A stretch of 64,000 bases of DNA from Paragonimus westermani (Eukaryota; Platyhelminthes; Trematoda; Plagiorchiida; Troglotrematidae), in the NCBI GenBank assembly GCA_008508345.1, contig QNGE01000106.1, positions 141,079 through 205,078 on the forward strand, read 5' to 3'. The notes beneath the pieces are model-generated. The model worked only from the letters and a program-made list of their open reading frames with translations. It had not been told where the DNA came from and made no database searches. How positions within the stretch are numbered: the first letter of the stretch is position 1; every line of letters starts with the position of its first letter. Positions 37,114 to 50,100 of the stretch are shown piece after piece. A program made the translations under genes and the position numbers.

Positions 37114-40100
37114 CGCACGCTTACGCATCAATTTAAACGTGTCCATGTCCCCTACTTTCTGCTTGTGCTTTGACGACCCACGTTTCCCCTCCTTTACACG
37201 TTTAGACTTCTGTAAATTTTCATCTAAGCAGAAGTGTTAGATATATTTTGTTGAATAAATTAACCGGCGTAGTATGCACATGGTGTTTCGAATTTCGCCA
37301 CTTTCATCAGCGACCTTCATTACCCTTTGTGGCTTGTTTGTCGTTTTCTGGGCGATTTTAGTTTTGCCAACTAGAGCAGCCCATCAAGTTCATTGGTTTC
37401 TCGTCCCAAGCTCGTGTGCACGTTTGGCAAACTGGGGTTCAAATATCGCACACTTGCAAGCCACAGGAAGCTCCCGTGTTCCAGCGATCTGTTTATGAAG
37501 GCATCTACTAATATGGCTCGATTGTTGCTCACATGCTAGATAATCTGAGCGTTCGCCCGATGGCCAAAAATTGATACGTTTATAAGAATTGGCTTTTTTT
37601 CGTTCTCAGCAGCCTGTCATCTATGCTAGAAGTCTTTCCCCGGAAGCCATTTTCAAGAAGACGCTCGCAACTACTAAACCTCTGATGGCTTTGGATTTGC
37701 CTTTTCGGACCCATTCCATACAACTACGTCACTTTGATAACTCGAATTCCTGATGATTCACCCATCCACACTTTACTAGCCTATCAATAGACTACCTGTA
37801 TCACGTGTTAGTGACGGTCGCGTGCACACGAATTACTCACTTCCTCCTTCGAGGGGTGTCCACTTTAGTACATCCGAACCGTACACAGAACGGATATGCG
37901 AAAACATATTGTGCGTTGTGCTGATGCTCATTATTAAGTAAATCCTTGGTTTTAACTCGTTGTGGCTTAACCAAAGGTATACATAATGGTGTCCACTTTA
38001 GTTTCTAAAACACTCCGCCGATGAAGTCGTGAAACTGGAAAGAAATGAATCAGGAGAGTGTGATCAGATTGTGATGACAACGTTGGTTTGGCCCTAGAGA
38101 AGGTACATTATTCATGACTCTTAATGTTCCCTTATTCCGTACCCAACCTAGCGATAACAACCTACTCTTCGAATCATCCGCTGGCTCAACACAAAATCAA
38201 ACCCATTGTTTCTACAAGACAGTCAATTTTTCCGACCTACCTTGGTGGGTACACTCAATTTCGAGGCGGTTGGGCGTCACTGACCCTTTTTTGCTTTCGA
38301 TTCATCTGGAAGACACTGTCTTCATTGACAGTACTACATTGTTGGTTTTTACGGATACTTAACTTCCATACGGTTAATGTAGCCTCGATTTAGAATCAAA
38401 CAACCTTGTGGTACTGTGGTTCGGACCGTGGCTTGCCTCAGCAATGACGCGAAAAGTAAAGTTTATTAAAATAGTCAAAAATTAGTAAGAGAATTTTAAG
38501 TCAATCATAGACAGCCAGTTTAAACAAATGGGTTGTTTGTTTTCTTGGGATGGAGAAGGTCGTCAAGGGAAACACTAACAGTCGGCTCAAGTTTTAGCGG
38601 TAATACCTGCTGTCACTTAACCGTATTTGTTTCAGTGTACTTTACCATCATCTCTAAATAATTGATGGCAGTCGGATCGACCGACATGCGTGGTTATGAT
38701 TCTCACGTACGAGATGAGTGCATCTGCCTGTTGTTCACGGTGGTTTAATTTTCGCATTTCGGTTTCGTTTGCCTGTCAGCAAAAAAAGGAAAGAAAGGTC
38801 CTGAAACGAATGCGGATCAACAGAAGAAAGGTCACGGCCCGATCGATGGTTCTGTACCGGAACTCGACCCTAAAGTTGCTGTTCAACCCGAGAAGCCCAA
38901 AAAAACGAAAAAAGCACGTCGGAAGGAACAGTCAGTTTTGCAGACGAAATTAACGAAACTGGCTATTCAAATTGGTTATGCTGGTACGTTTTGTTACACA
39001 CACATCTTTTCATACTCACTATTAATCTGAAACCTGTCAATTGTTAAACCCTGATGTATGTCCAGTTCGTTTGGTTCTTCAGTAGTTTTTGCAGCTGACT
39101 TTTCAGTTCTTGTAGCTCATTCGGTTTGTCTACTGAAATATCCTCTAAGCCATTTGATGTTTGTTCATGTCCCACTGATAAGGCTCGTTTCGGTCCACCT
39201 CGTTTCCAGTTTTTTGTGACTGCCCTATCAAATCTGAAACAAACTTAGCGTGTTTACCCCGAACCACGCTTACAAATCGTTTCTATTTTTAAAACTAGCC
39301 TTTTACCTACGTAGAAACTTACTGGAAGGTAACCGTCACATTGAAATTATGGATAAGGTTTTTTTTAAAAAAGTAATACACAAAATTAATTTTCATTACT
39401 ACCTAGTTTTATGCAACGTGCTTCGTGTTATCAATTGTTCTTTCTCACCCTCCTGATGACCGATTGCAAGTAAGACTGGATTATTGGCCGTTTTTTAATG
39501 CGGAATTTTGTTACGTTAGGTTGACTCAAGTTCTTGAGTCTGTTGTTAGGCCATACGCTGCTTTGAATCGGTGTATGAGGAAAGCCCGTTTCAGAGGACG
39601 AACAGAATTATGTGGAAAAAAAATCTCACTTGATTCTATCTTATTTTTCTCATTGTCCTTTGACCTATCTGTGTTGTTTCTTCTTTTGTTTCTGAAACAT
39701 TAACATGGTCCACCCTGTGTTTCTCTGCATTTTCAGTTAACTGGACTTAAAAGCTATTTAGTTAGTCCCAATCGTACACACAATGCCTGCTTACTTGACC
39801 TTGATTTGTATTCTCCGACTCCTCGTATTAGTGTTTCTTGGGATTTCTAAGTTCGACTTACTTGTTAGCAATTTTCCCCGGAAAGACTGGTTTCTCTGAG
39901 TATTTACTTGACCTCATTTAAAACTCGTTGTCCCCATGATACTTCCTGAAGTTCTACTCACTTCAGCCGCCTGAATACAATCCGGATTTGCTTATCTGTG
40001 CTGCCCCACTTTCCGCCTGTTGCTTCTCATTCTGTGCCAAGGGACGTTTATCCTTTTTGTCGCAGGAGAAGGGCAGTTCATCATGCAGCCTGACATTTCT

Positions 40101-43100
40101 TTCTCTAACCCATAGTCATTCACTTCTCTCGACTGTTGCTCGATCACGTTTAGTTGTTGGAAACTCGAACCGTGTGCTCGATTGGATTATGTGAAAGATC
40201 TGCCGGATTTGTTTTGTTTAGTCTGTGCTGATTTTGTTTTTGTCGTGTTTACAATTGACTTAAATTTAACCTATGACATTGAAAGGAATTCGATTGCGTT
40301 TATTCTGTAAACGTCTAGGAATCGCGCTCTGCATTGTAGGAAACAGACTTAAGAGAGATTTAACGAGTCCGACTTAGTGGATCACTTCAACATTGACAGG
40401 AATGGGCTGTAGTATGTTACTCGTGATTACCTATTGGCGGCATTGTTTACTGTTGGGCAGCGGTGCCAATTAGTAAGTTATAGGTAAGAACTAACAGAAA
40501 TCCACAGCTTCTCGCGGAATAAGAGACAGTGAACGGAAATCAGATGCGGCCCAACAGTTTGCTGGAAACTCTGGCCTCATATCTATCATGGTGGCCGATG
40601 TTGCGAAGCATCCAACGTGCATGTGAGTGCCTAAGGTTGTGGTTGACTTATCATTAACAGAAGTAGAATAGGTATACCGATTTGACCTACCTGAGCCTAG
40701 CGTACTCGCCGCCTCTTCGCCGACGGGGTACTATGAGTACGTTGGTGACCTACCAGCCCCAAACGGCCAGCGCATTCNNNNNNNNNNNNNNNNNNNNNNN
40801 NNNNNNNNNNNNNNNNNNNNNNNNNNNNNNNNNNNNNNNNNNNNNNNNNNNNNNNNNNNNNNNNNNNNNNNNNNNNNNNNNNNNNNNNNNNNNNNNNNNN
40901 NNNNNNNNNNNNNNNNNNNNNNNNNNNNNNNNNNNNNNNNNNNNNNNNNNNNNNNNNNNNNNNNNNNNNNNNNNNAGCCAATCAAGTGGCTAACCAGCAT
41001 TGGCCGGCTGGACAGAAAGGCCCCACTGGCACACCTCCCGGTCTTATTCCTTCGGGTTTACACTGGATATGTGGTGTGTTGGTGGAACTGCAATTGGTGC
41101 AGCGCAAGCCAGTTGCAGTGATATATAAGCGCAGGCGTCCTTTGGCTTCGGTCACTGTGACAGGCTAATCCGAATCGGATGCCGCCAACCGGTTGACTTA
41201 TCGTACATTCTCACTGCTTTTTGTCTGTAAAGAAAAACTACCCTTGTCAGCCATCCTTTTTCATCACAATGGTTATGATTTGTCTCGTTGCGCGACTCTG
41301 CGAAGAAACATTTGGTACTGATTCAAAGGGGGTCCTTTGTTGTGGTCTACGCTGTCAGCAATGACTTCGCTCTTACAAGTTCCATTTGCTCTTTTAATAC
41401 CAGGTATTTGTTTATCGAGCGCCCCTTGGAATGCTACTTATGGTAATTTTTTAAGCAGGCTTTTTTAGCCGTCAGAAAGTGATTGTATCGGCCTATGATA
41501 TCGACGTATGTTGGCTTGTCTGTCTTGTCGCCTCATTTGAATGTGAGGCTTGTCTAGCCATTTATCGCTGCTCATTCTGTAGGCTTATATCACACGTGGT
41601 ATCTGTTGCAAAGATGTTTGATGTACATCTCTGAAGCCATCAGTTTCATGAGAAGTCAGCGCAATCAGAGGTTGGGATACTACATTAGTCTGGAAAACTC
41701 TCACTTATGTACGAGAAGCGTGTGACTCTTAGTGCACAGAATCTGATCGGACTGTATTGGTCTGTGTTACCATTAATCCGTCTTCTTTCTTGTAAATCGT
41801 ATGAAATATTCCATTTTTACTGTTGTCATATTTTTAACATCGCCATCACCAGCGCGTGTGAAACCAGGATGACGGACTTGATGTACAGCCTACAGCGAAA
41901 ATTTCATTAGCGTGCCATAGATAAATGACCAAGTTACGTAAAGTCGTTCCATTAGCCTACATCGTCGATAGCTTTTATGGGAATCTCTGTCAAAACTCGG
42001 GACACCTATCTGTAATTAATCTTTACGAATAGTACGAATAAGCATCACAACTTGTGAGGCAAACTAATGGGGTTGGTAGTTTTAGTCGTCCAACAACAAA
42101 GTCACGAGCGTCAACCACGTAAATGTTCGTAAACAGTGCCTATAGTTGGACATCGTTTAACGTTGTTCCCGGAAGCAGTGCACAACAAGAATACAACCAC
42201 GAATCACGGTGATCACTTTGAATAGGTGACTATGCAGCTTGTTTGCCCAGTGATTATAGGAAATTTTCAAATATTCAACGTCAACACAAAATCTGGGTAT
42301 GCCATTTCGTGAACAACAGCAATACTAAAGGGGGCCTCTTGAAATTAACTACTGACTAGCTGTTTTAAGTCTTTGTCTTCTGTTTTCCCCTGAAAAGTAA
42401 CGTCCGAAGTAAATTTTAATAATCAGGTTCACAGACGTGAACACTATCGTTTATTAGGAATACTCGTAGGTTTCTACAGCGTGAACGAAATAGAAGTCGG
42501 TGTTTTTAGTTCACGCCTTATTTACTGTTCAATCTCGTTTGCTCAGTGGCCAGCTTTTCCCCGTAACAAGCTTGGACTTCGTTTGTTTGTTCTGTGGCCT
42601 TCGATTGGTTGCCTGGCCGGAGACCACTACTATGGTCTGTCGCTGATAATCCGTCATGTGATTGAGTATTCTAAACTGACAAACCAGGCCCGCCTTGTTC
42701 GACTCCTTCGCTTTGGTTGGTTAGCTTGAATTCCAGTCAGACTGTGTTAATCGGACCTCGTTCACGACTATGTGCACTCCTTCAACCTCTTCTGTCTTTT
42801 CTCAGTCTTGTCCAGTTTTGTTTTGTTTCTACTCATCTGTTTCCTGGTCAGCACCGCCTTCGTCGATTGAAATGCAATTTCGTAAATGAATACAACTTTT
42901 TTCTTTTCATGGCGCTGTTCACCTTAACTTCGTAGGAACAACAACTTCGATTAGCAGTCGCTCTTGATTCGATTCACTGCGGTGGTTTGTTTGAAGTACG
43001 CTGAACCACCGACTCCTCTTCTTCTTGTATTTCGGACAGATCTCGTGTGGTACGGTCGTAACGTAGGTTCTGATTTAGTTCGTGTTGTTGTTACTGTTCT

Positions 43101-46100
43101 GCAACGTGTCATTGCTATCAACGGAGTTTTAACATCAGCTCACAATGAAATGCGGTTCCCTCCATTGAAAATTCTTTGGACTGAATTGCTGGTGAAGTGG
43201 CGCACTGTACTAACAACGTATCATTGCATCATCATTTCTGTCCCTTGCGACTGTCGTGCCCATTGTGGTTCCGTCTGCCAGCTTCACCTTCCATTATACT
43301 GAGTATAATGTGGACTGCTGATGAGATTTTCAGAGTTACCGTTTTTGGCAGACATCTGGGACTCGGGACTCGTTGCTTGTTAAGAAACTTCTGAGATCAC
43401 TTACCAATGAATCTGCAAACCTAATCAATCAACAAGGACGCACATGCACACAGTGGATTGGTCCACGTTAACCAATTATTGCTGACGATCGCGATCGACT
43501 CATCTGTTAAGATGTGCCTGCCCAGCTGAACCTGTTTTGACCGTATTAGGCTAACGTACTACCCAGCAAGGCTGTAACCTAAGCTGTGAATAGGAATTCA
43601 GTCTCGGCGGGCTTCTGTTGGTGTGTGCAAGGATAAGATATCTGATTTCTGAGGTTCATTGTTTTACTGACATCGCCGCTAGGTAGTCAAGTCGAAATAC
43701 AAGCTTGCCTTCATTTATCCTTATTTATCGATTACTCTGGCAATGGTTTGTTTAATTATACCATCTTCGTGTGTTACTAATACGAAGAACGTTGCCAAAG
43801 TTGGTTGGTATCATGAATTCGACCCTACGACGGACGTGGTAGTTGCCTGTGGCGTGCCAGCCGTCTGGACTCGTTTTGGTTGCTTTACTGATTAACCACG
43901 GTTTACTTCGTTGTCATTAGACACAGCGAACCTCTAGCATGGCGAGAAGTATATTGAAGCTCCTTCCCCACGTTCTTTATCCTATTTGCATGGGATCCCC
44001 TCTTCCTAAAAGTGTTCCTTTTTTCGATACTTTATTCCCAAGTGTTAGTTCATTGAGCTGTGTTCTACTGTTTATCTGTTGGCTCTAGAGTGATATTTTC
44101 TTTGTCGAGTCCGGTCTATCTTAATCTGGCTCGCTTATGTAGCCGCAATTGTTGGCTGGTGACACCATTTTTAATGTAAGGTTTGATAATGTACCATCAT
44201 CACACTACCGTAAGTTGTAACCCCAGCTTTCTGTGCATGCTTTAGGCACATTCAGTAATCATATTGGCAAATCACGTGCCACCTTACCGATTTTTCTTTA
44301 GCTCGAACTAAGAACCCCGCTACACATGCGTTATCTCTTCGCCCCATAGGTACTTGTGTTGCTGTTGCAACCGTTTTGATCCTTGTAATCAAATTTGCTG
44401 TGACCACGTTTGCTCAAAACAAAGAACCATGGCAAACGGGCAAGCATCTCAAGCAAATCGTCAATTTTGTGATTACCGGAGTCACCGTCCTAGTCGTGGC
44501 AGTCCCTGAGGGTCTTCCGCTTGCTGTCACTTTGTCGCTCGCCTATTCTGTCAAGCGAATGATGAAAGTTAGTTCATGTTGTATCCATCTTCCTCTGTAT
44601 GGCTTTTTTAATCTAGTCCCTGGAGTGCACCAGCTATTGGTTTAGTTAGAAAGCACTGATGGGTGCACACCGGTCTTCTGATCATATAAGTCATTTCGTT
44701 GATTCCATTCAAACTGATTTATTTCATTCTTGATCAACTCTGTATACCCTGTTAATGAGTGCAGGCTCGCTTGTTTCTTGATCGAATTGATCAAGCATTA
44801 TAGGTCTTGGTAGTTCAGAGGTAATGATTGGCCACTGATCACACTTTGGCACGTTAGATCCACAGTTAACCCTACTGCTCCTGTCTGAGTTTTGGTAGAC
44901 CGCCATCGTCCAGTCCACAAGTGGTCTGTTATATCACCTGATTTTGAAACTGACTTGGCGCAGGTTATCACTCACGTCTTACAAGTTTCGAATCCCTGTT
45001 AAGGCAGCTCGAACTAACGACACTGAATCCGGAGGGAGGTTTTTAGTATGTCCAGTTCAGTGTAACTCGGTAATATTGCCTGTTTCGTTCACTATTGCAA
45101 CTGCGTAGTTGTAAAACATTCTGATACGGTTAGATCGTGGTCATCTGCGATGTATTTTGCGGGTTATCTCTTGCAGTTCCCATGGCGCTCCCTTGTTGTG
45201 CGATATGCCTTCATTCAAACAGAATTCTCAGACAGCCCTCTTCAGTAGGCTCGATTTTTGCTATTGTTGGAGCTTGTCAATTGTGCATTGTCTGGACCAG
45301 GGTTTGGACCCTGGTCATGTGCTCATAGAACACTGTTGTTGACCACGAAATCATTAACCTTCCATTAGGCACAATCGAGTGATCCCACCGGATCGTTGTC
45401 ACAACCGCTTGTGAGTGTTACTTTGACTACTGGGGGCGAAACGGGAGCGGTGTGCTTCTTTTCGGTAAAAGATGACTAGAAGGTCTGTCTGATTGTGAAA
45501 GATGAAAACAAATATTTCTGCGGCGCAGTCCTCGTAGACTAGTTCATTCTTACTTAGTTTTATCGACCGTGTATGCCGTTGTTGATCACACCTTGTATTC
45601 AAATCGATTACACTTGTACAACCTGGTATTCGGACTGATGTGCATTCAAGGCTGCGTGTGCCGAAGCTTGATGACTGCACAAGACGTTGTGTACACACTA
45701 TTGTTTACCTGACCGAATCTACCTGTTTCTGCTCACACAACATTTCTTGCTTGATTTTCCTAGAAGGCGTCAGTTTATCAGACAAACTTCCATTTGGTTT
45801 GCACTGAGGAACTCATTCCCCTTTTTTGATGGTTGTTTTTCTCTCATCTGGCTACGACATGCTGACTGGGTGACTATTATCCACGACTGAGCTAAGAAAC
45901 CAATTATCCTAGAGTGGTGCACGTTACTGGTGACGCCGAACATGGCTTGAACGGTACTCGATAGTTTTTTAGCCAGTACATTTGACCTATCTTTCTTGCG
46001 CTAGTTGTCCATAAAACACTTTTTTACTCCACTCACACTGACCGTTCAGAGATGTCGAACGTGTAGTACTATGTAGGCTAGGGTTGATGGAGCAACCTAA

Positions 46101-47143
46101 TCTTAATAGACATATCAATGGATTTTTATACCAGTATTTTTAGAAAAGTATTACACTGTACTTTTCATATAAGTCCGTTTGACCAGTTTTATCTGCATAT
46201 GCGTGTATGTATGCTTGAGTGGTGATGTGCAACAGCACAGTGATAACATGCACAATTGTGGCTGACGACCGATGGTTTCTGTTAACAGACCGGTTGTCAT
46301 GCACATGTTGTCGGTGCAAAGCCGGAATTGTCAGTCTTTTCTGCAATAAATCACACTGATCTTACTTATATACTGTTTAAGAATGTTTGGAGAGTACACA
46401 CTACTCCCGTCTATTAACTATTTATTGCCGTTCCGTCTTAACCGCACATTAGAATTGGAATGCTTGGTACTCTGGCACCCTAGATTATCTTTGTTTTATA
46501 GTTGTAACCATAAACTTGTATGAGCTCATGGTACTCTCGCCTGTCTTTTTAATCACATGCACAGATAGATTTGTCAACATACACCCGCGCACCCACTTTC
46601 ATGTTCATCCTTAGCTACTCACCCAAACTACAACTCCATTAGACTGTCAGCCGGTACCGATGTTGTTCACGCTTGTGCTTGCAGACAGCCGCCATTTCGT
46701 GCACAATCCTTTTTACGTTGAGGTATATTCTTTGGAATGCGCAGTTTAATGTTGGGCCAAGCCCCACCACAGCTTCGGCACAGCGACATAGTGACGACTG
46801 CGATGCGCACCTAATTGTCAAGGTCAAGCCCGCCTGCTGTGACTACGATAGGCGCAATGGATCACCGTTCTATTCTTTTGCTATGGGTGTACGGGAATTT
46901 GCAAACCACTGCTGTCTGGACCAGATATACCCAGACATTGGATTTACAAAGTGATGCATTTGCGATCCACTCTAAACAGACGGTTATCCTGTTGTTGGAA
47001 GCCAAAAGGAAGTTGTATGCTTCCTGCACTAACCCTATTCAAAATGTTATTATTAGGGCGATTTTTAGTCTCTTGGATGGTACCTGCAAGCTCCACTTTC
47101 CAAAGGTGAGGAGACGTTAATAGAGGCTTTGACTCAGTTGGTT

Positions 47144-47185
<42 letters not shown>

Positions 47186-50100
47186 ACGACCGTGCTGGTT
47201 GTTAGAAGCCCGCCAACAGATCAGAACACGAGACGTGAGAGTGTATCCTCGAATTTTCGCCACTCAATAGATGACCGAAACGAATGTCACCTTAACCATG
47301 AGGATGACCAGTCTGACAAACAACCAATCAGGAACCCACTGGTCAAATTTAACCAGACCACTAGCGGCTGTCGCGACAAAGAGGCGGGCGTGAGGATAAG
47401 CGTACATCGACCATTTGCAACAGAGGGAACACGTCCGCCACACTGACATCACACGATAGTAGTTCCCATACGCGAGAAAAGTGTCCACGGCTCTTTCATC
47501 AGTCGCCGAGCGAACTGGGTTGGCCACAGTGATCACTATGGGTCTGGTATCCATTACACGTCATCGACTCACTGCAGCTCGGGAAGCAGATATTAGGGAA
47601 GAACAAGCAGGGTTTACGCTTATGTGATGTGTTCATCAAATTCCTACTTTCTATCAAATTCTGGAACAGGATCATGCATACCACCGACCAACAGTCGTCG
47701 TATTTCTCGACTATAAGTGTGCGTTCGATTCGGTGGATCGGTTGGAAGTTTCGGAGTCACCGAAACGCAGAGGTGTGCCAACCAAGCTTGTGTCCATACC
47801 TTCGGCGCTTCTCTTCTCATACTTCGGCTCAGATTAGGATTTACGGTGGACAATGTGACGGCTTCAACATCAACGTGGCGTACATCAAGGGCTTTTAAAT
47901 TTTGTTATAGACGAATTATTGGAGGACTGTCTGCGCCACTCAGAAAATGGCGGCGTGGATCTCCTGCCTGGTAGAGGATTGCCTGATTCATAATGTGTTG
48001 ACAACAGAGTGCTGTTGTTTGACAACTTTGAGGCAGCACAAACGGTGCTGGATACTGTTCCGCATTGCGCTGTGCACTTCGGAAAGCGCTGTGGAGGTTC
48101 AAAGTGCAGTGTTTGTGCAAGACTGTTGAGATTACGTAGATTTGGTGTTGGGTAGTGGAGTTATGGAAGTTGTTGACCGATCGGTGTAGTTGAGAAGACG
48201 CATCAGTGGCGTCAGTGGTGTTGGTGTAGGGAGTGAAACGGAAGCGCGTATCTCTAAGACTAGGGCGTTATTCGCCAATCCAGGACATCTGCGGCGACAG
48301 ACTGGCATCGCTCTGATCCATAAGCGTCGCGTACATAGAGCGACAGGGTGTTGGCTGTATTACGTCACGACTGCGAAGCATGACCATTGAGAGTGGAAGT
48401 CGTCAGGTATTTGACCACCGATGTCTGTGTTCGATCGATCGCATCAGGTGACACCACCGAGTGAGAAACCACGAGTTTAGAAGGTGGGTATTTGGCAGAT
48501 TGTCAATCAGGTTGCTTTGTTCAATCCCAGCATCTGCACAGACTTGGACGGTGAGACCAAGTATTAAGGATGTCAGGTATTTGCTCTCCGCGCCCAACGT
48601 TGTTCTTTGATGCTGTGACGATTTGCGTTAGGTGTTGTGGGTTGACAGATGATGAGCTGGCGCAGGGAAATTCAGTCGTTTGTCGAGAGACTGGTCAATG
48701 TTGACCGTGGTTGTCTACGGAGCTGAGACCCTCACGATTTGCAGAGTCGTTGGCTGGAGACATTAGCTGAAACCGGGGTTAATCTGACTCAGTGGCGTGA
48801 AAGTTGTGTTTGTTTACGAATTAGGAACACTCAATGGCGTGGGGCATTGAAAACCGTAAGGAAGCTGCCTTGGTGATAATATCTTTTTTTCCAGTTACTC
48901 CTGGGTTTTTGTGTGTAAAGTATGGGCACCTCGTGGTTAAATGATTAAATGTCAGTGTATCTATTTTTGGTAGTTGGATCGGTTTCCCTCTTTTGGTTGA
49001 TGTACGAGTGCTGTTGTTTTTGTCGTACTTGCGTAGGCTTCCAGAATCAGTCAGAAACACTGGTGTGTTCCTGTCAATGATGGTCACAGTGGTAATGAAT
49101 GTTACATCAGTGTGACAGTATCTTCACGGTGGTGCCCCTCTAGCTTGATTGATATAATTTCCTCTCGTCGAGGGTTATGTAGACTAACGAAGGAAGTTCC
49201 GACCTTGGGTGTACGCACCTCAATTTCATATTCGTATCGTTCTGTTGTCTGCCGGCAAGACCGGGGTCTTGGTTCATTAGTGTCAAGTGTTTGCATGTTT
49301 GCTTCTTCTGTCATCTGTAAGTCATGATTCGCAGTCGCCATCCATATAGCGACCTGTATCTCTTCTCGAACGAATCTGTTCGGACACGTTTATTTGTTCT
49401 AAAATTTTGACTTACACCTGCGTTGAGTTGGGAACGATTTTGTATAGCGATTTGAGTTTGCATTTTTATGCTTTTTTTATATCTGGATCCACACTGTAGA
49501 ATTTTTTCGTGCGTGTCTGTTTTTGTCACCGTCAATGGTTTGCTCGTCTATCGGTTAAGGTTCTGATTTTCATCCACATTTTTTCGCAGCACATAAATTG
49601 CACTTAAATTTTCCGTTGGATGCCATCTTCATTCATCCTTTATGTTTGAAAGTTGGATCGTTTTGTGGGGGCGGCATTCGAGTTTCGTTCCTAATTCCTA
49701 GTGTGGGAGAAATCCGCAGTGTTATCTATTATTTCTCAGTGTATTCAGATAACTATCGTAGAAAATAACATCTCATGGCACTTGATTGGTTGACCACGTT
49801 TGCTATCGATGCTAATCGGTCATATGACGTGCGCGAATCGCCATTGGGCGATATGTGTACACCTACGATCGGGCACTTAATGTTGTCCATTTTGATCGGG
49901 TTTTGTGATTTCTTGCTTGTCGACCTTCCTCCATTTACTTGTTCCTTCACCCGCAACCCGCTGGTTAGTTCGTCTACCTGCCCACCCGCCCGTTAGCTTG
50001 TTCATTCGCATGCCTGCCTGCTTGTCTTTCACGCTACGATCTGGTTTGCAATTCTTCAGGTCTTCGTGGATCATGCAGTTATTATTTGGTTCAATTGAGA

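Larger units (their letters stand above)
38984..44349 (+). other. PMCA intron 6 (5366 bp)
   Basis: Donor GTACGT, acceptor CCCCATAG. Contains the LINE insertion C at 40653-41190 with its target-site duplications and an N gap. Elsewhere nothing is recognised. Confidence 0.8.

Noticed and set aside
38690..38953. 87-codon frame overlapping exon 6 in another phase
   Set aside because: A shadow frame: the PMCA frame from 38780 continues exon 5 in phase and carries the conserved [15 protein letters not shown] end.
43312..43345. CTGATGAG as part of a hammerhead ribozyme, as in some schistosome SINEs
   Set aside because: No GAAA core or closing stems at proper distance; other CTGATGA sites in the window also fail.
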